Source: Ryuthela nishihirai
Taxonomy: Eukaryota > Arthropoda > Arachnida > Araneae > Heptathelidae
Reading direction: 5' to 3'
DNA length: 64,000 nucleotides
NCBI GenBank assembly: GCA_038380435.1
Contig: JAWZYU010000009.1
Coordinates: 68,725,901-68,789,900 of the forward strand
A model generated the notes under the pieces. That model had not been told where the DNA came from and made no database searches. It saw only the letters and a program-made list of their open reading frames with translations. This document shows, in pieces, positions 10,073 through 21,479 of this stretch; position 1 is the stretch's first letter, and each line of letters opens with the position of its first letter. The translations under genes and the position numbers were made by a program.

Positions 10073-11551
10073 CTACAGCAGATGCTGGAAGTTTCCACCA
10101 TGAGATGCGATGCATGCGTGACACCGACGGAGCATTGATTGCCGGACACGGTCGAACACACCTGGAGTTTCTTTGATAGTAGCAGCAGCGGAGACGAGCT
10201 TTGCCACGAGATCCATGTCAGACTCCACAGGCGATTCATACACGGTAGCTTTGAGGGCCCCACACAGAAAGAAATCAACGCTCGTTAAATCAGGTGAGCG
10301 TGGGTGCCAGGCAACTGGTCCGGCATGCCCAATCCATCGTTGCCCAAAAGACATATTCAAATGTGCACGAACACATCTTCCATAATGGGGAGGTGCCCCA
10401 TCATGTTGAAACCACATGTTGCGTCTCACATTTGCTGGAACATGGGCAAGTAAGCCTGGTAGAACCTGTTCCAGAAAGATCAGATACTTCGCGGAGGTCA
10501 TGCGGGATGATAAAAGGTATGGCCCGACTAAGCAATCGCCGACCAAACCTGCCCACACATTTACTGCGAAGCGATGTTGTGCCGCATGGGTGCGCACACC
10601 GTGGGAGGGTTTTCGTGAGCCCACAAATGCGCATTGTGCTGATTGAATACGCCATCCCGAGTGAAACTGGCCTCATAAGTAAACAAAACATAAGTTGGGA
10701 AATTCACATCTTGGGCACTTTCTTGGAAATACCACTGCGCAAAACGCACACGTGCAGGATGATCTGCGGGGAGAACTAACTGAACCTTTTGGAGATGAAA
10801 GGGGTGTAAGGAGTCGCCGTGCAAAACACGCTGTACCCTGCAACGAGTGGCGGGGGTGGCTCAGTCGGTAGCGCGCCAGGCTCGTAATCTGTAGTTCCCA
10901 GGTTCGAGTCCCAGCTGGGTCAGCGTTGAGATTTATCTCCGCAAAATTCCCCTTCCTGTCCACGGTCAGTAGGGGACACCGATGGGCTTGGAAAGGCCGC
11001 CGTCCGTCGGATGGGACGTTAAGCCGTGGCCCCGTGTACGGGAGAGCTATACCCTGTGCACGTTAAAGAACACGCTGGATGGCCTTGACGGGACGCTACC
11101 ATCTGTCTCCCAACAGCTCTTCCAGTGGGTCCCCTCCCCCAACCTTCTCTGAGCCTTCGGGGTCCATGTGACCTGGCCATTTAGCCCATGGTGTGCAAAA
11201 ATGTGCCGCTCAGAGGTAAAACAACCCACAACCCACAACCCTGCAACGAGACACTCCTAAGGCAGAGGTAATGGCACGTGTGCTGGTACTAGGATTAGTC
11301 TCCACGAAATCCAAAACACTTTCTTCCGTGGTGGGAGTACGCATCGATCGTGGCCTGCCCTCACTTCTGCTACCTCTTAATGACCCATAATCGCACAAAT
11401 ATTGATGCACACGCGCAAACAAATGGTGGCCTGGTACATATCTGTGTTGGAAGCGTTCTTGATACATTCGTTGAGCGACTCGTCCGTTGCACTCAGCTAT
11501 TCCATACACTAAGTGAATGTCTGCCAGCTCCCTGTTCGAATACCTTTGCAT
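10073..11551 (-). pseudogene. mariner transposase with a 41-residue D-D interval, inactivated
   Basis: The N-terminal helix-turn-helix half is at 11253-11551 (begins MQRYSNRELADIH). It is cut by a SINE (10848-11237). The catalytic half continues at 10073-10834. The first catalytic position reads FTYEASFTRDG, where the family has Asp before Glu (Asp to Tyr). The second Asp is present in QHDGAPPH and the third in SPDLTSVDFF, with 41 residues between those two Asp residues. I call it DD41D-like on that count. A one-base frameshift lies between the segments at about 10565. It would have bound its inverted repeats and moved the element into TA sites; the SINE, the frameshift and the Asp loss each inactivate it. 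Confidence 0.85.
10848..11237 (+). mobile_element. family-1 SINE, complete, 13-bp TSD
   Basis: A box TGGCTCAGTCGGTAG and B box GGTTCGAGTCCC both match Pol III promoter consensus. The 390-bp element ends in an AAACAACCCAC-type tail. The 13-bp duplication ACCCTGCAACGAG is perfect at 10835-10847 and 11238-11250, and its removal restores the mariner transposase reading. This is the best reference copy of the family in the window, with 47496-47876. Confidence 0.95.
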
Positions 11552-11739
11552 GCTCTTCGTCAGCCGACTACCGCTCGAATGAGGAAATCCGAAATTTCCC
11601 CTCTAACGCACTGATGAACAGTGCCGTCTATTGACTTACGGTGACGTTTCCAGTTATGGGTTCCTATGCAATTCTCATTCCTTTAGATGTTATCTACCTC
11701 CTCCAAAGGTTTTTACCTATATTTTGAGACACCCTGTAT

Positions 11740-12420
11740 ACAGCTACGTGCTGGGAATGCGCTCCACTCCGTGGCCTTTACTGCTTCACTGCTGCAAACA
11801 ACAATATAATGAGGTGGAGAATCGCACGCTTTGCGAATCCTCACTTTAGAGACCTTAAAACTCGGCGAAAGGAAAACCAACCTTTGCCTACACTGTGGTT
11901 CCTTCTGAATCTACAAAACTATTATCAGATTCTCCAAGAATCTCGATTCCCTCTTGGAATCACACCCTTCCTTTAACGGTTACTTCATGAAGGCACAGCG
12001 TCCTTCTGAAGCATCGAAATAACTCCCTCGTTCGAAAGCTCACACCAAACTATTATCAGATTCACATAAGAATCTTGATTACCTTTGGAATCACACCCTC
12101 CCTTCAAGGGTTACCTCGATTAAGGTACGGCGTCCTTCTGACCCTTGTCGAAACGACATTTCGTTCAACGTGCACACACCAAACTGTTGTCTCAAATCTC
12201 CCGCCTAGCCTCCTCGCTGCACTGGCGCCCTAAGCTAGTCATTTACGGCCATAAACGTTTTCTGGCATTCGTCACACTTGCATGGAGCAGCTTTAGACCC
12301 GAAAAACAACCTCGTGAGTCATCCCTAGCACACGAACACACTCAATACATAAAAATATATACAACAATAAAACACAACAAAAATACGGTAATAAATAAAT
12401 AAATATAAAATTCAGGGGAC
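11740..12420. repeat. unassigned flank with a 131-bp diverged tandem pair
   Basis: The sequence beginning AAACTATTATCAGATTC (11916) recurs at 12047 with similar downstream order (AATCT, TTGGAATCACACCCT, GGTTAC, GCGTCCTTCTGA), giving a period of about 131 bp. No coding match. The short plus-strand frame at 12145-12402 has no recognisable motif. Confidence 0.6.
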
Positions 12421-13370
12421 ATGACACCCACTACTGAACTGTTCCCCCCACTACTGAAGACTGAAGTCATCTACACTGGAAGACTTCCTCCAATGTAGAA
12501 TTTGACGATGCCAGTAGAAGCAAGAGTTTAGTGCCTGTGATGACTTCTGCTAAGGATTATCTACCAGCTTATGAAACATATCCCGTGAATCTATTCACTT
12601 GGGGCTGTCAACCCGCAAATAAACAGAAAACATAGCAGAAAATTTTCCTTCAACAGAAACCCACCAGTACAGCAAATTCAGGATCCATTATCAAGCTCAG
12701 AGCCATTATTCCATTCAGGTTGGTATATATGGTCAGCACCAGGACTCTGTGTAGTTGACCAGTCCTCAGCAAAATAGAATAAAAGAACAGTTGCCATAGT
12801 AGTCCAGTAGGCCGCACTGATCTGGCAGTCTTCCTCTTCCGTTACCTTCCACAAGAGAGTATCTCTTTTGAAAGGTACTAACGGTCTGCACCATGAGAGA
12901 AGGCTAGATCGGACATTAAGTGCTAGGTCTGGCTTATTCGTGAGTCATCATCATCATCACAGGGGATTGGTGAATAGCTCTCCTTCCAGTGAATACCTAG
13001 CTACCATTTACAGACCAATAGGTTTCAAATTTTTAAATATACTGAAATAAAACTGTGATTATAAAAAGGCATTCTCATCCCAAGGCTCACTTCTACCCAA
13101 TTAAGAAGCAGGAATGTGGAATCAAAAGATAAAATCCCATGAGTTATCAGCATTTGTGACAGAAAAGAAAAGGAACTTCCCAAATAATATTTTGAAGAAA
13201 TTGCCAATAATGAGTCCATTGTTCACGTTATCTTCTGGTTAAAGTACGAGATATAATACGAAAATACCATTCACCTTACAGAGAAGAGAATATACTATGT
13301 ACCTGTCGACGTTCAATACAATTCTATTATGGACACTTCTAACAATAAATTTGATCTCTGTTTAACAACT
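12421..13370. other. nothing recognised
   Basis: No family motif, SINE box or terminal repeat could be supported. Short open frames at 12868 (+) and 13025 (-) look fortuitous. Confidence 0.45.
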
Positions 13371-13625
13371 GACTTATTAAGCCCATATTTCCATCTATGG
13401 TTGGCTTGAATACTTCAAAAACCTATACATACTTTGTGCGCTTCAAAAAAGAGATATTTCGGCTTTTCAAGGAAATATCTATCATTATTAACAGCCTCTT
13501 ATTAAGTCTCCTCAACCCATCCTCACTTCTGACTTAAATATTCGATGAACTACTGTTCGCTTCCAATTCTTATTTTTATAACAGATTCACACCTACCTTT
13601 TAACAGCTATACGATAAGCCTACAT
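13370..13625. repeat. old diverged tandem repeat, period about 115 bp
   Basis: Anchors of the form AAGTCTCCTCAACCC, then GACTTAAATATTCGA, recur at roughly 13378, 13502 and 13615. The same anchor type occurs at 21480-22120, so the two regions appear to share an ancient repeat family. Identity is low and the assignment tentative. Confidence 0.4.
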
Positions 13626-13791
13626 ACACTGGCGGAAATTGAAAACAGAACATCATTAACAATGAAAGCGTAATCTATAAGATTCATTTAGTAGAAATAA
13701 CTTGTTGAGAAAGGACAGTGATCACACGTGTGAAGTTATTCAATGTTTATTTTACCTTCTAATGAGTATTACGTTTTACAGAAGGCACATT

Positions 13792-14350
13792 TTAATAAGG
13801 TGTTGACCCTCTTCGAGCAGCAATACAAGCTTCTAATATGGCATGCAATCGGTCGTAAAAATTCTGGATATCACGGGATACAGTTCCATGCGCTTTCAAC
13901 TTGGACGGTAATTCAGCGATGGTAGTTGTCTGCCTCGGTGCGTGGAACAGACTTTGTTCGATCCAGTCCCAGACATGCTCGATTAGAGACAAGTCCGGAG
14001 AGCGTGCTGGCCAAGAGAGTTGGTGCACTGCCTGAAGAGCATGTTGAGTTGCCCGGACGGAGTATGGGCGGGCGTTATCCTGCTGGAATATCGCATTTGG
14101 GATTACACTTAAATATGATAGGAGGACCTACTGTACGATATCGCTGATGTACGTATTGCTATTCAGTGTACCCAGTACAAACATCAGACACGTACGAGAG
14201 TGATAGCTAATCGCTCCCCACACCGTGATGCCTGGCGTAGGCCTTGTGTGTCATTGGCGGATGCACGATGGAAGAAGCCGCTCATCTTGTCGCCTTCGGA
14301 CGCGTAAACGACCATCAGATGCTTAAGTAGAATCGGCTTTCATCACTGAA
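13792..14350 (-). pseudogene. Tc1-like transposase, C-terminal part
   Basis: The minus-strand translation gives QQDNARP, with the second catalytic Asp at 14077-14079, and then SPDLSLIEHVWD with the catalytic Glu. I count 32 residues between that Asp and Glu. The C terminus ends with a LEACIAARRG segment. The frame is open from about 14100 to 13792 but degrades upstream. The N-terminal part lies beyond the nested insert at 19652-20103. Both catalytic residues visible here are intact, so the main lesion is the insertion. Confidence 0.85.
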
Positions 14351-14399
14351 CACACAGACAGGGGCGTAGCCATGGGGAGATTGGGGGGGCTCCCCCCCA

Positions 14400-16140
14400 A
14401 AGTAACTCGGAGTTGGCAAAATTGGAAGCGACTTCGTAAAATCTACGTGAGTTGTGAAAATCTGTATTCTTTTTTTTTTTTGTAAAATTAAGGGGAGTTG
14501 TCAAAATCGCGGCAACTTGGCAAATCTAGGACAGTTTGGAAAATGGAGAGATGGCAAAATTTAGAGCAGTTGGCAAAATTCGAAACCCCTTAGTAAAATA
14601 CAGGTGAGTTGGCAAAATTGGGACAACTTGGCAAAATCTTGGGGAGTTGGCAAAATTCGGAGTGACTTGGTAAAATATTGGGGAGTTGGCAAAATTCGGA
14701 GTGACTTGGAAAAATCTTGGGGAGTTGGCAAAATTCGGAGTGACTTGCCAAATTCTAGGGGAGTTGACAAAATTCGGAGTGACTTGGCAAAATCGTGGGG
14801 AGTTGGCAAAATTCAGGTGAGATCTAAAAATTGGGATTTTTTTCTGTAAAATTATGGCGAATTGGCAACACTTAAGGGAGTTGACAAAATCGTGGGGAGT
14901 TGGCGAAATTCAGGTGAAATATAAAAATTGGGATTTCTTTCTGTAAAATTATGTCGAGTTGGCAAAATCTAGGGGCACTTGGCAAAATTCGGAGTGACTT
15001 GGCCAAATCGTGGGGAGTTGGCAAAATTCAGGTGAGATGAGAAAATTGGGATTTGTTTCTATAAAACTATGGCGAGTTGGCAGAATCTAGGAGAGTTGGC
15101 AAAACTTAGGGAGTTGGCAAAATCTAGGGGCAGTTTGCAAAATTCTGAGTAATTTGGCCAAATCGTGGATTGTTGGAAAAATCGGAGTGACTTGGAAAAA
15201 TTCGCGAGAGTTGACAAAATTCAGGTGAGATGTAAAAATTGCAATCTTTTTTTTCTGTAAAATTATGACGTGTTTTCAAAATCGAGGCAACTTCCAATAT
15301 TTAGGAGAGTTGACAAATCTTCGGTGAGTTGGGCAAAATTAGAGTGACTTTTCAAAAATCAGGTAAGATGTAAAAATTGGGATTTTTTTCTGTAAAATTG
15401 TGGCGAGTTGGCAAAATCTAGGGCAGGGCAAAATTCGAATCCACTTGGTAAAATACGGGTGAGTTGCGAAAATTGGGATTGTTTTTGTGAAATTAAGGAG
15501 AGCTGAAAAAAATCGAGAAAACTTGGCCAAATTTTGGGGAGTTTGAAAAACTTCAAGTGACTTGGCGAAATCAGGGGAGATGCAAAACTTGGGATTGTTT
15601 TGGGAAAATAAGTAGAGGTAGTAAAATCGAGACAACTTGGCAAAAACTAGGGAAGTTGGCAAAACTGGAAACCACTTGTTAAAGTACAGGCGAGTTGTAA
15701 AAATTGGGATTGGTTTTGTGAAATTAAAAAGAGTTGGAAAAATCTAGAACTCTTGGCAAATCTAGGAAAGTTGACAAAATTGGAAGCCACTTGGTTAAAT
15801 ACAGGGGAGTTGTGAAAATTGTTCCTTTCTTGTGCAATTAAGGAGAGTTGAGGAAATTGGAAGTGACGGCAAATTCAGGGAAGATGTAAAAATGCGATTT
15901 TTTCTGTAAAATTACGGCAAGTTGGCAAAATTTGAATCCACTTGGTAAAATACAGGCGATTTTGAAAATTGAGATTTGTTTTGTGAAATAAAGTCGAATC
16001 CACTTGGAAAATATTGGCGAGTTGTAATAATTGGGATTGGGTTTGTAAAATTAAAAAAACAGTTGACAAAATCGAGGAAATTTGGCAAATCTTGGGGAGT
16101 TTGAAAATTTTGAAGTGATTTCGAAAATTTAGGAGTGATG
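14400..16140. repeat. minisatellite, 39-bp unit of two half-units
   Basis: Units read GGAGTTGGCAAAATTCGGAG, then TGACTTGGCAAAATC and a short joiner, about 39 bp, best preserved at 14640-14810. Divergence rises toward 16140. Because 39 is divisible by three, long repetitive open frames appear on both strands (for example 14561-14809 and 15339-15662 on the minus strand); they are not genes. The array resumes at 19405-19610 after the LINE. Confidence 0.9.
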
Positions 16141-19100
16141 AAAATCTGCCGCAGTGTTTTCTGTTTGCTTCTGGGTTGCCAGCTCTAAGTGAACAGAGGC
16201 ATGGGATACCTTATATCAGCTGGTGGATAATCCTGATCAGAGGCCATCGCAGGTACCTAAAGCTCACTTAGTTAGTTAGGCATCGTCAATCCTAAACTGG
16301 AGTGATGTGTCTCAGGTAGGCCATGTGGCTCTTGAAAAAGTCCACTTGAAAAGGTGGTGCCTGAAGTTCCTACCAGCATTGGTAGCTTCAGCATTTAGCG
16401 GAGGAGGAACAGATCTTCGCCCCATGCCTGCGATCAGGGGGCTGTTTGGTATTGTTGGTCTTACCTATCTCAATAAACCTAGTTTCTTTCAAACTCCTAC
16501 TAATCATTTTGTCTCTGCAGGTACGTGGAACGTGAGGACATTACATAGAGATTATTCTCTTGATGTCCTCACTCAGATATTCGGCGTTATAACCTAGATA
16601 TTCTAGGCTTGGAAGAGACCAGATGGACAGGTAAAGGCGATATACTGAAAATTAACTTTAAATCTATCTTTTCAGGCAGGGAGAATGGAAAGCATCTTCA
16701 AGGTGTAGTTTTGCTTCTCAGCAGACACGCCAGTGACACTCTTCTAGGATATGACTGCATTAATGAAAGATTTCTTAAAACAAAATTTAAAACAAAAATT
16801 AAAGACTTGAATGTCATCTGTTGTTATGCCCCCACAGATGACTCTGATGAGAACAAGAAGGATACGTTTTACAACCAGTTTCAGGATATTTTGAATTCTG
16901 TAAAGATAGGAGATATTTCTCTTGTGCTAAGTGACTTCATTGCTAACGTTGGTACTGAATCTGACCTTTGGGCAGGAATTTTAGGTTCATTTGGCATTGG
17001 AGGTTCCAATGGCAATGGGAAACGTCTCCTAGAGGTAAGTAAATTTAATGGTTTACCAATAACTAACACATACTATAAACATCGGGACATTTAATAATAT
17101 ATATGGATTTCACCTGATGGGTTGCACAGGAAAATGATAGATTATATTTTAAATAACAGCAAATGGGCCAGTTCAGTTTGGAATACTAGATCGTACAGGG
17201 GAGCCGAAATTGGGTCTGATCATTACCTGGTCAAAAGTGTCTTGCAGCTGAAGGTTAAGAAATGTTGTGCTAAGGTTAAAAAAATTACCTTCAACACAAA
17301 AGGTCTGAATGATCCAGGTATAGCCAAAGCATACCATGATAGGCTACTTAGTCATTATGACAATCGCGATTTGCTTACTTTGAAATTGAGAAAGAATGGG
17401 AACAGTTTAAACAGGCTTTTCATGAAACCAATAGTATTCTTTTGGGTAAAAGGTAACAGAGGAAACAAAATTACTCAAGTGATAAGGCTATGGAGCTTAT
17501 TTCTGAAAGAAGGAAGTGCAGGATTAATATGAATCAACACCCTACTAGTCCTAACAGAAGGTATTACAAAGAGCTTAATAAATGTGTAAAGGATCAATTA
17601 ATAGCTGATAAGAATCTTTGGCTTGATAGCTTCGCTGGTACTGGGGTTGTACCAGATTGTTAATGTTTTAGATGAGAAGAAACGCACAGGTACACAGGGA
17701 TTGAAGGATAAACATGGCAAGGTGGTTGAAGGTGGGGATTCTGTGATGGCTAGGTGAGCTGAAGCATTTGAGAGATGTTCTAAATAATATGATTATTTCT
17801 ACTCCCATTGTTTGTAATGAAGATAGATGCATTACTTGCTTTAATAATGGCCCTATTTCACATTCCGAAGTCGCATTGGCTATCTCTAAATTAAAACTGC
17901 ATAAATCCCCAGGGGTGGACGAAATCACCACTGAAATGCTTAGAGCTAGAACCATTTGTGTTGTCACATGGCTGACTAAAATTTTGAATATTTTTTATGA
18001 TAAAAGTGTTTTTCCTAAGGATTTTACTAGAGCTATTATTGTCCCAATTTTTAAAAAAAGGTGATCGCAGTTATTGTGATAATTATAGGGGAATTAATTT
18101 ACTTTCTGTTCCAGATAAAGTTCTTTGCATGATTATACTTAATAGAATTAAGAACATGTTAACGGACAACTTCATGATGAACAGTGTGGACTCAGAAATG
18201 GTAGAAGATGTGTAGATAAAATACTTTCACTTAAGAGATAGTTGAGGAATGTTTAGTTTCAAAAGCCTGTTATTATTAGCTTTATAGATTTCAAAAACGC
18301 TTTTGACTCTGTTGATCGACATAATTTGTGGTTGATTTTTAGATCATATGGAATACCTGATAAGTTAGTTAGCGTAATGAGAGCTCTCTATAATAACCCT
18401 GAGTCATGTGTGAGAGTTGGTTCGTCTTGCAACGATTGGTTTAGCATTGCTAGTGGAGTTAGACAAGGGTGCATTTCGTCTCCTTTTCTCTTCAGTTTAG
18501 TTATTGATTATGTAATGCGAAATTATTTGCAAGGGAAAGATTTTGGCATTAAATGGGCTGGAGATACGAAAATTTCTGATTTAGATTATGCTGATGATTT
18601 AGCCCTTTTGGCAAATGATGTTGATGAGATGAACTCTTTCATTCGAGCTGTTGATGAAACTGGTACTAGAGTAGGTTTGGTTATAAACAGAGAAAAAACT
18701 AAAGTGATGAAAATTGGTGAGGCTGATGGTGCTTCAGTTGCTTTGAATGGCTGTACTATTGAGCAAATGTCTCCATTTAATTATCTTGGGAGCTATGTAA
18801 CAGATACTGGTGATGTAAGGCATGAGATAAATAGAAGAATATGGATTGCCGCTGGGACTTTTAAGAATCTATGGAAGGTGGGGAAAATAGGCTTATATAC
18901 TTAAAGACTAAAATTAGGCTGTATAATAGTATGGTTCTTTCTAAGGTTAGTTATGGTAGCGAAACATGGACTCTTTGTATGCAGGATAACAAGAAACTTG
19001 ATGCCTTTGATTCTAGATGCTTACGCAGTATCTTGGGCATTAGGTGGTTTGACTTTGTAAGTAATGATGAGGTTAGAAGAAGGAGTTATCAACCTCCTTT

Positions 19101-19404
19101 GAGCAGCATATTGTGCAGAGAGAGACTGCTTTGGTTTGGCCATGTTGCCCGTATGCATAGCTACAGATTGGCAAAGAGGATTATGAACAGTGTACCTAAG
19201 GGTATCAGAAAAAGGGGGAGACCTAGGATGCAATGGGCAGACAATGTAAAACAGGACCTTGCTAGAATTGGCCTAGAGTGGCCAAATGCAGCAGTTGTAG
19301 CTCAAAAGAGACGCGTCTGGAGAGGAAAATTATACAGTCTGGTTGGATCTCCGTAGCCCATGGCTGTATGAGGATTTTGTATGTATGTATGTATGTATGT
19401 ATGT
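16141..19404 (+). mobile_element. RTE-like LINE, near full length
   Basis: Inserted between 16140 (ends GTGATG) and about 19405 (TAAAGATTGGG); joining the two sides restores the array motif GATGTAAA. The 3' end is a GTAT microsatellite (about 19377-19404) rather than poly-A, which is typical of RTE-type LINEs. It contains endonuclease, reverse transcriptase and C-terminal coding remnants. Confidence 0.85.
16500..19356 (+). pseudogene. LINE endonuclease-reverse transcriptase
   Basis: The endonuclease domain runs from WNVRTL (about 16530), through ETRWTG (16610; catalytic Glu) and CCYAPTDDSDENKK, to a GSDH motif (about 17215) holding the catalytic His. The DFNA motif reads DFIA (Asn to Ile). 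Reverse transcriptase: HKSPGVDEI (17900), RGINLLSVPDK, FIDFKNAFDSVD (18285), VRQGCISSPFLFSLVIDY (18460) and the catalytic YADD (18588). The C-terminal region has LWFGHVARM (about 19130) and ends at 19356. Frameshifts near 16600, 17090, 18055, 18225 and 18890 plus stops make it inactive. It would nick target DNA and reverse transcribe the element's RNA. Confidence 0.9.
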
Positions 19405-19610
19405 AAAGATTGGGATTGGTTTTGTGAAATTAAGCAGAGTTGGACAAATCAAGGGAAAATTCACACTGACTTGTTACAATTCAGACGAGATTTAAATATC
19501 AGGATGACTGGTAGTGAAAGTACTCCCCATGGAGCGAAAATGTAGGTCAAAACGTAACAGAGACAATATTTGCTCAGTTGGGAAAATTTGATTTCGAGTT
19601 GGAAAATTTT
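19405..19610. repeat. resumed 39-bp array after the LINE
   Basis: AGATTGGGATTGG and GAGTTGG motifs of the 14400-16140 array continue directly after the LINE tail, showing the LINE inserted into the array. Confidence 0.8.
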
Positions 19611-19651
19611 TGATTTTACCACCCTAACCATAGTCCTTCGCTACGTCCCTG

Positions 19652-20103
19652 CCCACAAACTGCCATTCTTCCCTCCAATAAATTCGTTCTTGACACCACT
19701 GCAAACGCGCTCGACAGTGACGAAGTAACAGTGGTAACCATGTTAGTGACATGCGTGGCCGTAGTCCTGCTTCCAAAAACTATTGCATATCTTTTTTGTA
19801 GACACCCTTGGTACGACAGAGGATCGAATTTGTGACACCATAGACGTCCACCCTTCCACCGCCGCCTTCCTGATAAGCCGATCCTCTCATGCGCTTAACT
19901 CTGTGTTGCCCGGAACCACGTCTGCAAGTGTGCGAATGCTCTTCTGACCATCGACACCGCCATCGTACCACTGTCGATACCTCTCATTCAACACAGTATG
20001 CAATTTGACAAAAAGACCAACCTGCTTCCCGAAGACCCACTATACGACCTCGTTCAAACTCCGCTAACTGAACAAATGTTGTGCGCCCGCATCGTCCAGG
20101 CAT
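19652..20103 (-). pseudogene. Tc1-like transposase, N-terminal part
   Basis: From ATG at 20103 (minus strand) the frame gives MPGRCGRTTF, then EFERGRIVGLREAGWS, the helix-turn-helix that binds the inverted repeats in Tc1 transposases. It then shifts frame into an Arg-rich stretch (19780-19971). The part nearest 19652 joins the C-terminal piece at 14350 once the hAT-like insert is removed. The start codon and first 30 or so residues look well preserved. Confidence 0.8.
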
Positions 20104-20299
20104 GGTAACTTCTTCAAAGAACATTGGAGAACACGACACAAGACGAATAACTGCTTTCTTCGCGCTCTAGTCCTTAAATACGTGCTGCGTACATTTGTAT
20201 CTTGTCGTTCTCAGTGACGTCATTATTTCACCCAATAACTTTCAATCTTGGATCGCGGTTTCTGCTGCCCTTAACTATTAGCATATTATAAGCCTGCTG

Positions 20300-21330
20300 A
20301 ATGGTACCCAGCGTTGCCCGGGTACTTTTAATCTGTATATTCTTATTTTTACTGCACTAAAGCTAAATTTTGTAAGTTCCCGCCCCCCAACACTTTATCA
20401 CATATTTTCAACAGGAAAAAGTTTGCCCGGTGTTTGCTTGGATCATTGTTGACGTCAGCGAGTTATCTAATAGCACTTGGCTTAGTTTCTGCTATCGAAA
20501 TTTTTATTTCCCTTACCACAAATTTTGCTCCCATGATATTCGTCAGTACGGTCTAAATTTCCTGCACGGCGTCCCCCGTGTGCTCCGGTGATTTTTTAAA
20601 AATCAGGTTTTAAAAAACGGTTTAAAAATCAGGTTCCCACTTGGCCCGTGGCTTCTTTTCTACATAAATTGTGACAGCTAGTGTCTCACTTTTAATCTGC
20701 ATATTATGTTGTTTCCTGCACTGAAGGTTAGTTTTGTTAATATCCCCCGACATTTTATCACAGTTTAAACACGAAGAATTTCCCTGTGTTGCAAAGGTCA
20801 TTCATTGCTGACTCGGCTCGCGCACTCAGAGCCCGTGGCAAACGATTCAGATATTTATTTCGTCAGATTCGGCATTTTGTAATTCCCGACGTACTTCACA
20901 TGAAAGATCCCAAATTTCGTAGATGGGTTTCCCGTGCCCGACTCTATGTTGGGTTTGAAAATCAGGTCCCCATCTGCAATGGAATCCCTCAATAATGCCT
21001 TTGGAAATGTGGGAAATCTGGCGACGGCAAAATATTAAATGCTATTTTAACTCTTTACTTTCACAGTTAGGGAGCAGGAAATGGCAACAATAAATTTGAC
21101 AGCAATTCTCGTTTCCCGTAGAAATAGCATGGTAAATATTTTTGCTTCTAGCAAGCCCCCCTTTTGGACATTCGACCTAAAATTTGGCACTGCAATCCGG
21201 GCCACAACCAAAAACATTCTCTGAAAATGTGGAGCGTGTATGTTGATTTCCCGATGAGTTATGGCTGCTACAGGCAGACACATAGACACACAGACATCTT
21301 CTTTTATTATATAAATGACGTTCCTAAAGG
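20300..21330. repeat. unclassified interspersed repeat with internal duplication
   Basis: It starts near CAGCGTTGCCCGGGTA and ends in an ACACATAGACACACAGACA-type stretch followed by TTTTATTATAT. A module beginning CTTTTAATCTG (20326, again 20690) with the same downstream order (GCACT, TTTATCACA, CATTG) is present twice, about 365 bp apart and diverged. The class is not known to me. The open frame 20786-20995 has no motif. Confidence 0.5.
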
Positions 21331-21479
21331 AATTCCTTCTGGGAGTTCTTTTTTCAATTTCCGCCAGTGTCTTTAAGCCCTTCAAGTAACATAAAATTTG
21401 AAGAAAATATATCTCTGCAGTTTCACGAACATACATTTTGCTTCGACAAAAGTTTCTATCCCTTAATAATTTTCCTTTA

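Larger units (their letters stand above)
9860..11736 (-). mobile_element. complete mariner-type element (family A)
   Basis: The ends are inverted repeats: CAGGGTGTCTCAAAAATATA at the left and its near-complement at the right, and the similarity continues inward for about 100 bp (both ends carry the complement of GACGTTTCCGGTTATGGGTTCC with differences). TA lies at each border. Length without the inserted SINE is about 1.47 kb. It carries a transposase pseudogene on the minus strand. Confidence 0.9.
14359..19651. mobile_element. hAT-like non-autonomous element filled with a 39-bp array
   Basis: It starts CAGGGGCGTAGC and ends GCTACGTCCCTG, 12-bp inverted termini with one mismatch. Outside lie CACACAGA (14351-14358) and CCCACAAA (19652-19659), matching at six of eight positions and consistent with a decayed 8-bp duplication. 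CAGGG-type termini and 8-bp duplications are hAT traits. The interior is a tandem array plus an inserted LINE; no hAT transposase is visible. The insertion interrupts the Tc1 transposase frame. Confidence 0.7.
13630..20290 (-). mobile_element. Tc1-like element split by a nested insertion
   Basis: The transposase runs on the minus strand from 20103 to about 13790 and is interrupted by the 5.3-kb hAT-like element at 14359-19651, inside which a LINE is inserted. Without the insert, the coding part is about 1.0 kb, normal for Tc1. The outer inverted repeats are not clearly readable; the borders are approximate. Confidence 0.75.

Noticed and set aside
9500..12420. Long terminal repeat retrotransposon around the mariner
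   Set aside because: GC-richer flanks suggested LTR sequence, but no paired LTRs, primer-binding site or Gag/Pol motif could be shown.
14561..16069. Repetitive open frames of 60-107 codons on both strands
   Set aside because: They follow the 39-bp array, whose period is a multiple of three; no start context, no family match, and both strands are open equally.
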